Source: an uncultured Bacilli bacterium
Lineage (GTDB): Bacteria; Bacillota_I; Bacilli_A; RF39; UBA660
NCBI GenBank assembly: GCA_947627915.1
Contig: CANQXT010000007.1
Coordinates: 1-38,771 of the forward strand
Direction: 5' to 3'
DNA length: 38,771 nucleotides
The notes below the pieces were generated by a model, which ran no database searches, was not told where the DNA came from, and saw only the letters and a program-made list of their open reading frames with translations. Below, piece by piece: positions 31,660-38,771 of the stretch. Numbering within the stretch: the stretch's first letter is position 1; every line of letters begins with the position of its first letter. Both the position numbers and the translations under genes were made by a program.

Positions 31660-33129
31660 TTAATCTAATGGTTTCATAAGTGGGAACATAACAACATCTT
31701 TAATATTTTCACTATTAGTTAAAAGTTGAATAATTCGATCAATTCCCATTCCCCATCCACTTATTGGTGGCATACCATATTCCATTGCTTCAATATAATC
31801 ATAATCCATTGGCATTGCTTCTTCATCGCCATTATCTTTTAATCTTGCTTGTTCAAGTAATCTTTTTTCTTGTTCTTGTGGATCAACTAATTCCGAATAA
31901 GCATTAATTATTTCTGCTCCATTTATAACTAATTGGAAACGATCAGTTAATTCTTTATTATCATCATTAGCTCTAGCAAGTGGTGATAAACTAATTGGAT
32001 GTTCCGTTAAAAAGATTGGTTCCACAATATTAGGACGAGCTACTTTCTTATATAGTTGATCTACTAAATTACCATAACCTAAATCTTCAAGTGGTGTTTC
32101 ACTTTCAATAGTAATATTTTTATTTTTAATTTCAGAAAGTAAACTTTCTTTAGTTGTAAACTTCTTAATATCTATATCACTATATTTTAAAATTAAATCT
32201 CTAAATGATACACTAGGCCATTCTCCAGATAAATCAATAACTTTATCTCCCATATTTATTTGTAATGTACCAAAAACATTTTGAATAACAGTTTGTAACA
32301 TTTTTCTTAATAAAAGCATATTATCTTTATAATTTAAATAAGCGCCATATCCTTCAATCATTGTAAAGTCTTGTAAGTGTGATGTATCCATTCCTTCATT
32401 TCGAAAACATCTAGCTATTTCAAATACTTTTGTAAAACCACCAACAACAGCTCTTTTTAAATATGTTTCTGGAGCTATTCTTAAATAAACATCCATATCT
32501 AAAGCATTATGATGCGCAATAAATGGTTTAGCAGTTGCTCCACTAGCTTTCATATTTAAAATTGGTGTTTCAATCTCAATATAACCTAAATCATTTAAAT
32601 ATTTTCTTAATTCTTGAATAAATTTACTCCGAAGTAAAAATACTTCTCTACTTCTTTCATTAGTAATTAAATCGACGTGACGATTACGATATATTAACTC
32701 TTGATCAGTTAAACCATGGAATTTTTCTGGTAGAACTTTTAAAGCTTTACCTAAAAAAGTTATCTCTTCTGCTCTAATCGTTTTTTCTCCTGTATGAGTT
32801 GTAAATACTTCACCACATACACCCATAAAATCGCCTAGATCATAATCTTTTTTAAAATGTTCATAAGCTTCTTCTCCAACTAAATCAAGTTTAACAGATA
32901 CTTGTATTTTACCTTCAATATCTTGTAAAACTAAGAATGACATTTTACCCATTTTACGCATTGAAACAATACGACCAGCAACTTTAACCCCTTTTGTTTC
33001 ATCAGGTAAATTCATTGCGTCTTTTAGTTCATAATTTCTTTCAAATCTTTCAGGATAAGGATTAGTATATTCTTTGATACTATCTAATTTTCCTCTTCTT
33101 ACTAATTCTTGTTCACTAAACTCTCTCAT
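31660..33129 (-). CDS. lysS: Lysyl-tRNA synthetase (class II)
   Basis: 489 residues, normal length. N-terminal OB-fold anticodon domain ('VAGRIVSMRKMGKMSFLVLQD'), then the class II core: 'RIAPETYLKRAVVGGFTKVF', motif 2 'FRNEGMDTSHLQDFTMIE', and motif 3 'GMGIDRIIQLLT'. The GGGAG ribosome site precedes the ATG. It is expressed separately from the SUF operon, whose terminator lies just upstream. Confidence 0.97.
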   Translation of the reverse strand: MREFSEQELVRRGKLDSIKEYTNPYPERFERNYELKDAMNLPDETKGVKVAGRIVSMRKMGKMSFLVLQDIEGKIQVSVKLDLVGEEAYEHFKKDYDLGDFMGVCGEVFTTHTGEKTIRAEEITFLGKALKVLPEKFHGLTDQELIYRNRHVDLITNERSREVFLLRSKFIQELRKYLNDLGYIEIETPILNMKASGATAKPFIAHHNALDMDVYLRIAPETYLKRAVVGGFTKVFEIARCFRNEGMDTSHLQDFTMIEGYGAYLNYKDNMLLLRKMLQTVIQNVFGTLQINMGDKVIDLSGEWPSVSFRDLILKYSDIDIKKFTTKESLLSEIKNKNITIESETPLEDLGYGNLVDQLYKKVARPNIVEPIFLTEHPISLSPLARANDDNKELTDRFQLVINGAEIINAYSELVDPQEQEKRLLEQARLKDNGDEEAMPMDYDYIEAMEYGMPPISGWGMGIDRIIQLLTNSENIKDVVMFPLMKPLD

Positions 33130-33161
33130 AACTTTATACTCCCTTGCTTTTTTACTTGCTT

Positions 33162-33190
33162 ATTATAACATAAACATTAAAAAAAAGATA
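33162..33190 (-). promoter_or_regulatory. Promoter of lysS
   Basis: Extended -10 TGT-TATAAT (33162–33167) with a weak -35 (TATCTT, 33185–33190). The -35 overlaps the terminator of the preceding operon. Confidence 0.55.
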
Positions 33191-33218
33191 GATTTCTCAA
33201 ATAATTAGAGAAATCTAT
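33179..33218 (-). terminator. Terminator of the SUF operon
   Basis: ATAGATTTCTC pairs perfectly with GAGAAATCTAT (33208–33218 and 33188–33198 on the plus strand), followed on the minus strand by C and eight T. Confidence 0.92.
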
Positions 33219-33220
33219 TG

Positions 33221-33655
33221 TCAATCACTTTTCTTTTCATATTCTTCTAAAGCTTTTAATATACCTTTATAAGGAAGTAATGCACAATTTTTACGATTAC
33301 TTTGTTTATATATATCTTGAAATGCTAAACCTTCATTAAGTATATCTTCATCATACTCTTCTTCATTACACATATGATTAAAATTATTTATATATTCTTT
33401 AGCATCTTCTATTTTCTTACCAATTAAATTTTTAATCATAATTGAGGTAGATGATGTTGAAATAGCACAAGCTTCACCCATAAATTTTATATCTTTAATT
33501 ATATTATCTTCAATTAAAAGATATATATTTAAATTATCTATACAATTAGGATTATTACTATTTACTTTTAGATATTTAGAATCATTTACTTCTTCTTTAT
33601 TAAGAGGATGACTAAAATGTTCTAATATTATTTCTCTACCTAATTCTTTATCCAT
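33221..33655 (-). CDS. sufU: SufU-type Fe–S assembly protein
   Basis: A 144-residue SufU-like protein that takes sulfur from SufS and passes it on. The three zinc-ligand cysteines are C38 ('NPNCID'), C63 ('GEACAIS') and C124 ('RKNCALLPY'), with D40 also kept. The usual CGD is CID and the usual RxxCAxLxW ends in Tyr-Lys, so it is slightly divergent. Last gene of the operon, 17 bases after sufS. Confidence 0.92.
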   Translation of the reverse strand: MDKELGREIILEHFSHPLNKEEVNDSKYLKVNSNNPNCIDNLNIYLLIEDNIIKDIKFMGEACAISTSSTSIMIKNLIGKKIEDAKEYINNFNHMCNEEEYDEDILNEGLAFQDIYKQSNRKNCALLPYKGILKALEEYEKKSD

Positions 33656-33672
33656 TATTTTCCTCTTTTCTT

Positions 33673-34869
33673 TTATAACATTTCTTTTAATATTTTATCT
33701 TTATCTTTTAATAAGTCAACTAAATTATCTATTTCAGCTTCCGTATTATAAAAATATAAACTTACTCTAATTGAGTTTACAACTCCTAAAACATCTTTTG
33801 TAAGTTTAGCACAATGACTACCAGCTCTTACACAAATACCATATTTATTTAAATAATAAGCTACATCTTCTGAGAATATACCTTCGACATTAAAAGCAAC
33901 TATACCCGAATCAGCTTCTAAATTTAAAATATCTATATGGGGAATATTTATTAATTTTTCAATTAAATATTTACGTAAATCTTTTTCATATTTAAAAATA
34001 TTATCCATACCTATTTTATTTAAATATTTAATGGCTTCTCCTAAAGCTATAACTCCAGCAATATTAGGAGTACCAGCTTCAAAACGCATTGGCACTTCTT
34101 TTAAAACCATTTTCGAAGGACTTTCAAATGATTCATTCATTCCTCCCCCTAAATTAACTGGTTCAATATTTTGCATAAGTTCATATTTAGCATACATTAT
34201 TCCAACCCCAGTTGGTCCTAACATTTTATGAGCTGAGAAGGCTAAAAAATCGATATCACTATCACTAACATCTACTTTAATATGAGGAACACTTTGTGCT
34301 CCATCAACGACAACAAAAATATCATGTTCGTGAGCAAATTTAGTTATTTCTTTTATTGGTCTTTTATCTCCAACTACATTAGTAATTTCAGCTAAACTGA
34401 TAACTTTCGTATTAGGAGTAACTATTTTTTGTAAATTTTCTAAAGTAACAAAATGATTATCATCTAAAGGAATATATTTAATTATTGCTCCTGTTAAACC
34501 TGCAATCCGAAACCACGGCATAATATTAGATGCATGTTCTGTTTTAGTTAAAATTATCTCATCACCTTTTTCAAGATAATTTTTAAAAAAACCATTAACA
34601 ATTAAATTTAAACTATCAGTTGTTCCACTAGTAAAAACAATTTCTTCTTTTCTTTTAGCATTAATAAAATCTTTAACTAAATCTCTAGTATTTTCATACT
34701 CTAAATCTACTTTATAAGAAATATCATAATCTCCTCTATGAGCATTAGCACTATAATTTTCATAATAATCAATTGTTTTATCAATAACTGATTGAGGTTT
34801 TAAACTAGTAGCACCATTATCTAAATAAATTAAATCTTGTTTTAATAAAGGAAAATCTTCTCTATGCAT
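33673..34869 (-). CDS. sufS: Cysteine desulfurase SufS
   Basis: PLP enzyme (398 residues) that removes sulfur from cysteine for Fe–S cluster synthesis. PLP-Lys is K215 in 'FSAHKMLGPTG', with H112 and D189 at the cofactor pocket. The catalytic Cys is C353 in 'RAGSHCAKL', on the short loop typical of group II desulfurases that need SufU. The start overlaps the preceding stop as TAATG, with GGAGGTGA inside the end of that gene. Confidence 0.95.
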   Translation of the reverse strand: MHREDFPLLKQDLIYLDNGATSLKPQSVIDKTIDYYENYSANAHRGDYDISYKVDLEYENTRDLVKDFINAKRKEEIVFTSGTTDSLNLIVNGFFKNYLEKGDEIILTKTEHASNIMPWFRIAGLTGAIIKYIPLDDNHFVTLENLQKIVTPNTKVISLAEITNVVGDKRPIKEITKFAHEHDIFVVVDGAQSVPHIKVDVSDSDIDFLAFSAHKMLGPTGVGIMYAKYELMQNIEPVNLGGGMNESFESPSKMVLKEVPMRFEAGTPNIAGVIALGEAIKYLNKIGMDNIFKYEKDLRKYLIEKLINIPHIDILNLEADSGIVAFNVEGIFSEDVAYYLNKYGICVRAGSHCAKLTKDVLGVVNSIRVSLYFYNTEAEIDNLVDLLKDKDKILKEML

Positions 34870-35525
34870 TAAATCACCTCCACACTTTTTATATAATCAT
34901 CCATATTACTATATAGAAATCCTTTTAATAATAAATCTTTAGTTAATTCCTCTTTTATTCCTTTACTCATTAAATAATTAATAATATCTTTATTAAAACT
35001 ACCTATAGTAGTTAAATGATTAGCAGATACTTCATTACTATTACAAATAATATTAGGTTCAATATGGATTAAACCACCATTATTAATTCCTTTTAAATCT
35101 TCTAAGGCGATATTATTTGTTGTTCTTTCTTCTATATAAGCATTAATAATTACTTTACTTAAACCATTATTACTTATATTTCTTATATTTATATTAGAAT
35201 TATTATTATGACCTTTAATATTATTATTAATTACACATTCATAATCATTATTATTTATAAAAGCATATCTTAAATCTATTTTAGTATTATTATCTTCTAG
35301 AATGTTAATAACTAACTTATTATTAACATTTTTATTAAAAATATACATATTTACATAACTATTATCATTTATTAAAAGATCTAAATTATTTATTAAAGTA
35401 TTAATTAAATAAATAGTTATATTACCATTTGTTATTATTTTTAATTTATTACTTTTAACTTCTAATAAATAAATTCCTTCTTTTAATTCAATAATATCAC
35501 TCACTAATAATTTATTCATTTTCAT
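34869..35525 (-). CDS. Short SufB/SufD-family protein
   Basis: About 218 residues, roughly half of a normal SufD (~430). The N-terminal part is Asn-rich and β-like. The C-terminal part keeps the SufB/D core pattern: 'HIEPNIICNSNEVSANHLTTI' followed by 'INYLMSKGIKEELTKDLLLKGF'. It lies between sufC and sufS where SufD is expected, and no sufB follows in this operon. It may be the only SufC-binding scaffold partner, or SufB may be elsewhere in the genome. The start is uncertain: the track GTG (35534), ATG 35525 and ATG 35519 are all near the sufC stop; 35525 has AAGTGAG five bases upstream. Confidence 0.8.
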   Translation of the reverse strand: MKMNKLLVSDIIELKEGIYLLEVKSNKLKIITNGNITIYLINTLINNLDLLINDNSYVNMYIFNKNVNNKLVINILEDNNTKIDLRYAFINNNDYECVINNNIKGHNNNSNINIRNISNNGLSKVIINAYIEERTTNNIALEDLKGINNGGLIHIEPNIICNSNEVSANHLTTIGSFNKDIINYLMSKGIKEELTKDLLLKGFLYSNMDDYIKSVEVI

Positions 35526-36273
35526 TATTCTCACTTATAACAAATGTATTAGATAATTCTTTATAACCTTTATTTAAGATATCTAACGCTAATAATTTAT
35601 CCCCTGATTTTACTATTTTTTGATTATCTAAAATATGAACATAATAATTATCAAAAATATTTAATAAAGCATTTGAATGAGTAATTATTATGATACTAGG
35701 TTTATATAATTCATAGTATTTTTTTAAAGAATTACCAACTATTTTAATGGCATCAACATCTAATCCTGAATCTATTTCATCTAAAATAATTAATGATGGT
35801 TTAAGTATCCACATATGTAATAGTTCAATCTTTTTTCTTTCTCCTCCAGAACAACCAACATTAATTTCACGATGAATAAAACTTTTATCTAACTCTAAAC
35901 TTTGACAAATATTTTCTAATTCTTGATTAAATTTAAAAATATTTAAAGGTTCATTAGTTTTTTCTGTTACCGCTAAACGTAACATTTCCGCATTAGTAAC
36001 TCCTTCAATTGCAATGGGTGATTGATTAAGTAAATAAATACCTCTTTTACTTCTTTCATATATATTTAAATTAGTTATATCTTCATCATTATAATAAATA
36101 TGGCCTTTAACTTGATAATTATTATCACCCATAATAGCTTTCGCAATACTACTTTTACCAACTCCATTATGCCCCATTAAAATATGAATTTCGCCATCAT
36201 TTATATTTAAATTTAAATTAGTAAATAATATATTATCATTTACACTTAAACTAAAGCCTTGTAATTTTAACAT
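35512..36273 (-). CDS. sufC: Fe–S assembly ATPase SufC
   Basis: ABC-type soluble ATPase (253 residues) that powers the SufB/D scaffold. Walker A 'GHNGVGKSS', signature 'GCSGGERKK', Walker B 'LIILDEIDSGLD' and the H-loop His in 'IIITHS' are all present. I start at ATG 36273, four bases after GGGTGA; the track's TTG at 36285 lies upstream of that site. First gene of the SUF operon; it overlaps the next gene. Confidence 0.95.
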   Translation of the reverse strand: MLKLQGFSLSVNDNILFTNLNLNINDGEIHILMGHNGVGKSSIAKAIMGDNNYQVKGHIYYNDEDITNLNIYERSKRGIYLLNQSPIAIEGVTNAEMLRLAVTEKTNEPLNIFKFNQELENICQSLELDKSFIHREINVGCSGGERKKIELLHMWILKPSLIILDEIDSGLDVDAIKIVGNSLKKYYELYKPSIIIITHSNALLNIFDNYYVHILDNQKIVKSGDKLLALDILNKGYKELSNTFVISENNENE

Positions 36274-36290
36274 AAAATCACCCAAGTAAA

Positions 36291-36319
36291 ATTATAACAC
36301 TTATCCCTAATTATGTAAA
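36291..36319 (-). promoter_or_regulatory. Promoter of the SUF operon
   Basis: TTTACA (36314–36319), 17-base spacer, TATAAT (36291–36296) with TGT before the -10, on the minus strand. The leader is short (about 10 nt). No binding site for an iron–sulfur regulator is obvious. Confidence 0.75.
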
Positions 36320-36338
36320 TTTATGTTAATTAAAGTTA

Positions 36339-36367
36339 TTTACAAATAAAGAAAAAGATACTATAAT
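36339..36367 (+). promoter_or_regulatory. Promoter of the AAA+ gene
   Basis: TTTACA (36339–36344), 17-base spacer, TATAAT (36362–36367) on the plus strand, divergent from the SUF promoter. Confidence 0.78.
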
Positions 36368-36390
36368 ATTTTTTACTAAAGGAGAAAAAT

Positions 36391-37782
36391 ATGACGGATA
36401 TAAAATTAGTACCTATATTTAAAGTTCATAAAGTTCCTTACAGATATAAAAAATTAGAAGTATTAGAATTTAAAGAAATGGTTTTTGGTATTACAGTGGG
36501 TTCTCAACTTTTTACAACAAGTCAAAAGTATTCTTTTGCTGATTTAATGAATAAAAAGAATTCTAAAAATATGATTGTATGGTTAGATGATAGTTCAATA
36601 AATAATAAAATAAAAGAATGTCAAACATATGATTTAAATGATATTATTAAATATTATAATAATAAATATAAAAATAATTATTGGACTTATGATGGTAATT
36701 TAAATAGTATCAAAGATCAAAATATAATAGATATTATTAAAGATTATTTAGATAATTATAAAGAAGATAATAATATTAATTTAAGTAAAGAAGATTTAAA
36801 TACTTTAGAAGAAGTAATAGAAGAAGAAACTAAAGAAGAATTATTTTTTGCTACTCTTTCAGATAGAGATATTGCTTTATTAGAAGAATATGGTGAAGTT
36901 ATTAATTTTCGTAATTATAATGTTGAACCAGTTATAGGTAGAGATAAAGAAATAAAACAAATTGAATTAGCTTTTATTTCTAATATGAATCCTCTTTTAG
37001 TAGGATTATCTGGTGTCGGAAAAACAGTTTTAGTTGATGAACTCAATTATCGCATTAAACATAATTTATTAAAAAATAATTTTTTAGATAATCGTTTAAT
37101 ATATGCCGTTGATCCTCAAATATTAATCGCTGATACAATGTATTCCGGTACTTTTGAAAAAAGAATTAGTGATATAATTAGTGTTTTAAAAAAATATAAT
37201 GGTATTTTATTTATTGATGAAATTCATAAAATATTTGGTACTGGTACAGTTAGAGGTAATGATAATGATTTAGCTAAAATGTTACAGGGATATATTGATC
37301 GAAAAGAAATTAAAATAATTGGAACAACTACTGAAGAAGAATACCAAAAATATTTTGCTAATAAAGCTATTAATCGACGTTTTGAAACAATTAAAATTAA
37401 TGAACCAAATAAAACAGAATTATATAATATCTTAAATAAAGTTTTAAATGATAAATTAGGGGAATTTGAATTAGAATTTCCTGATACAGATTTAAAAGAT
37501 AAAATTATAAATATTATTATTAAAGCTACTTCAAAGTCAGCAGGGACTTATTATGATAATTATCATAATCCTTTTTTAGCTATTGAAATAATTAATAAAG
37601 CTTGTGCTTTAGCTAAATATAGTAATGATAATTTAAATGTATCTTATTTTATAGAAAGTTTTACAAGTAATAATCGCTTATATGAATCCATTAAAAATAA
37701 TGCTATTAAAGAATTAGATGCTATTGATATTAAACAAAATGTAGAAGTAAATCGTCGAACACTAATTAAAGTATTAAAATAA
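36391..37782 (+). CDS. Orphan AAA+ ATPase with a ClpB/ClpA D1-like module
   Basis: 463 residues. The C-terminal two-thirds resembles the first AAA+ domain of ClpA/B/C: 'PVIGRDKEIKQIE', Walker A 'GLSGVGKT' (205–212), a pore-loop-like 'MYSGTFEKRI' with Tyr251, Walker B 'ILFIDE' (272–277), sensor 1 'GTTT' and arginine fingers 'NRRFE' (329–330). There is no second AAA+ ring and no ClpP-binding tripeptide seen. The N-terminal ~150 residues, with an acidic stretch near 130–150, match no family I know. Single gene with its own promoter and terminator; AAAGGAG precedes the ATG. The substrate is unknown. Confidence 0.78.
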   Translation: MTDIKLVPIFKVHKVPYRYKKLEVLEFKEMVFGITVGSQLFTTSQKYSFADLMNKKNSKNMIVWLDDSSINNKIKECQTYDLNDIIKYYNNKYKNNYWTYDGNLNSIKDQNIIDIIKDYLDNYKEDNNINLSKEDLNTLEEVIEEETKEELFFATLSDRDIALLEEYGEVINFRNYNVEPVIGRDKEIKQIELAFISNMNPLLVGLSGVGKTVLVDELNYRIKHNLLKNNFLDNRLIYAVDPQILIADTMYSGTFEKRISDIISVLKKYNGILFIDEIHKIFGTGTVRGNDNDLAKMLQGYIDRKEIKIIGTTTEEEYQKYFANKAINRRFETIKINEPNKTELYNILNKVLNDKLGEFELEFPDTDLKDKIINIIIKATSKSAGTYYDNYHNPFLAIEIINKACALAKYSNDNLNVSYFIESFTSNNRLYESIKNNAIKELDAIDIKQNVEVNRRTLIKVLK

Positions 37783-37808
37783 AGAAGTAATTTTGCTTAC
37801 TTCTTTTC
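37781..37808. terminator. Bidirectional terminator between AAA+ gene and ttcA
   Basis: AAAGAAGTAA (37781–37790) pairs with TTACTTCTTT (37797–37806), with T-runs on both strands. It overlaps both stop codons. Confidence 0.82.
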
Positions 37809-38630
37809 ATATTCATCTAAAAAACTAGTATACTTGCCATCTTTTTTATAACCTAAGATACAATTCATATTAATATTATTTAGGGCCGTAAAAATATTAT
37901 TATCTATGCCCTTTTTTTCTTGTCTTAATTTTTGAATTAATTCTTTCATTTCTTTTCTTTTTCCCATCTTACCCATCTCTTGATCATCTTTTTTACTAGT
38001 TAAAGGACAAGCACAATTAATAAAAGTTAAATTATTACTTTTTTGCCAAGCGATAATATCATTTTCTTTAATTAAATACATTGGTCTAATTAACTCTAAA
38101 CCTGGAAAATTATCACTATGAAGTTTAGGAAGCATCGTTTTAATTTCCGCACCATAAAACATTGATAAAAGTGTTGTCTCAATAACATCATCAAAATGAT
38201 GACCTAAAGCAATTTTGTTACAACCAAGTTCTTGAGCTTTACTATATAAATATCCTCTTCGCATTCTAGCACATAAATAACAAGGATTAACAGGATTAAG
38301 TTTACTTGCTACTGCAAATATATCACTATCAAATACTTCTAAGGGAATGTTTAAAGTTTGAGCATTCTCTATTATTTTATTATAATTTTCTGTATTGTAT
38401 CCTGGATTCATTGTCACAAAGTAAGCTTTAAATTTAATTTTACCGTGTCTTTCTAATTCTTGAATACATTTAGCAAGTAAAAAGGAATCTTTACCACCAC
38501 TTATACAAACCATAATCTTATCATTTTCTTTTATTAGTTCATAATCTTTAATAGCTTTTGTAAATTCTCGCCATATACCTTTGCGAAATTTTTTAATAAT
38601 ACTTCTTTCTATTTCTTGATATTTTTCCAT
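37797..38630 (-). CDS. ttcA: tRNA 2-thiocytidine synthetase TtcA family
   Basis: PP-loop ATPase of 277 residues that thiolates C32 in some tRNAs using a [4Fe–4S] cluster. The PP-loop is 'SGGKDS' (44–49). Cluster cysteines are C117 and C120 ('PCYLCARMRRG') with C206/C208 near 'INCACPL'. 'ALGHHFDDVIETTLL' is the expected family stretch. GGTGA precedes the ATG. A requirement for Fe–S clusters fits the SUF operon close by, though the two are separate units. Confidence 0.88.
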   Translation of the reverse strand: MEKYQEIERSIIKKFRKGIWREFTKAIKDYELIKENDKIMVCISGGKDSFLLAKCIQELERHGKIKFKAYFVTMNPGYNTENYNKIIENAQTLNIPLEVFDSDIFAVASKLNPVNPCYLCARMRRGYLYSKAQELGCNKIALGHHFDDVIETTLLSMFYGAEIKTMLPKLHSDNFPGLELIRPMYLIKENDIIAWQKSNNLTFINCACPLTSKKDDQEMGKMGKRKEMKELIQKLRQEKKGIDNNIFTALNNINMNCILGYKKDGKYTSFLDEYEKK

Positions 38631-38649
38631 AATTTCACCAACTTAGTAA

Positions 38650-38678
38650 ATTATATCACAAAGAGTATATTTTGAAAA
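38650..38678 (-). promoter_or_regulatory. Promoter of ttcA
   Basis: TTTTCA (38673–38678), 17-base spacer, TATAAT (38650–38655) with TGTGA before the -10, on the minus strand. Confidence 0.6.
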
Positions 38679-38756
38679 AAGATAATATATATTAACAGGA
38701 TAAAATCATAAAATCGAAGAATGTGATAAAATATCTACGGAAGTAGGTATTTTAAA

Positions 38757-38771
38757 ATGGCAAAAAAATCA
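38757..38771 (+). CDS. Start of a gene cut by the window edge
   Basis: ATG at 38757 begins MAKKS before the sequence ends. GGAAGTAGG lies upstream as a possible ribosome site. Five codons are too few to identify the product. Confidence 0.5.

Noticed and set aside
34031-34231. ORF of 66 residues on the plus strand
   Set aside because: Antisense to sufS.
1-38771. Mycoplasma genetic code (TGA = Trp)
   Set aside because: Full-length genes use TGG for Trp and several genes end in TGA (recU, sufU), so the standard bacterial code fits.

Overview
The window is AT-rich, tightly packed bacterial chromosome from a low-GC Bacillota lineage. The gene set (T-box leaders, PrkC/Stp, RecU–PBP1, SufU-type Fe–S assembly, class B sortase) fits Bacilli or Erysipelotrichia-like bacteria, possibly an uncultured gut group. 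TGG encodes Trp and TGA is used as a stop (for example the ATGA overlap of recU and the PBP gene), so this is not the mycoplasma code. The taxonomic placement is inference.

Layout. 1–9.7 kb (minus): a long colinear operon rlmN–stp–prkC–rsgA–two unknown surface proteins–rpe, then mscL–yneF and T-box-controlled serS. 9.9–11.7 kb (plus): a double-HTH repressor, a GerE-like HTH and a GerMN-domain membrane protein. 11.77 kb: tRNA-Arg(UCU). 11.85–13.7 kb: an accessory island with no long intact gene. 13.7–15.4 kb (minus): a class B sortase and its likely only local substrate. 15.5–19.6 kb (plus): an LdcB/VanY-like carboxypeptidase, recU and a class A PBP. 19.7–22.9 kb (minus): a complete phosphorelay (hybrid kinase, HPt, lone receiver) in line with a flavin reductase–rubredoxin fusion. 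23–31.6 kb (minus): an acyl-CoA ligase-like enzyme, HelD, a truncated RSH behind a small leader ORF and hairpin, and T-box-controlled valS. 31.7–36.3 kb (minus): lysS and a four-gene SUF operon with no sufB. 36.4–38.8 kb: an orphan AAA+ ATPase (plus), ttcA (minus) and the first codons of one more gene.

The most unusual part is 11.9–13.65 kb, just downstream of the tRNA. It holds four copies of a small plus-strand RNA gene, each with a consensus-like promoter, a GAAA-capped hairpin, a specificity hairpin and a terminator. Three copies are paired with a convergent minus-strand gene for a 25–29-residue hydrophobic peptide with a strong promoter and Shine–Dalgarno. I read this as a tandem array of type I toxin–antitoxin modules plus one orphan antitoxin-like RNA. 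None of these peptides is in the ORF track. A nucleotide-pyrophosphohydrolase-like gene broken by one in-frame stop lies between the orphan RNA and the first full module.

Other points for follow-up are an RSH protein with Gln at the synthetase catalytic Glu position, its leader peptide/attenuator, archaeal-like ValRS and SerRS sequences, and a SUF operon whose only SufB/D-type protein is about half the usual length. All calls come from reading the sequence; no database search was run.
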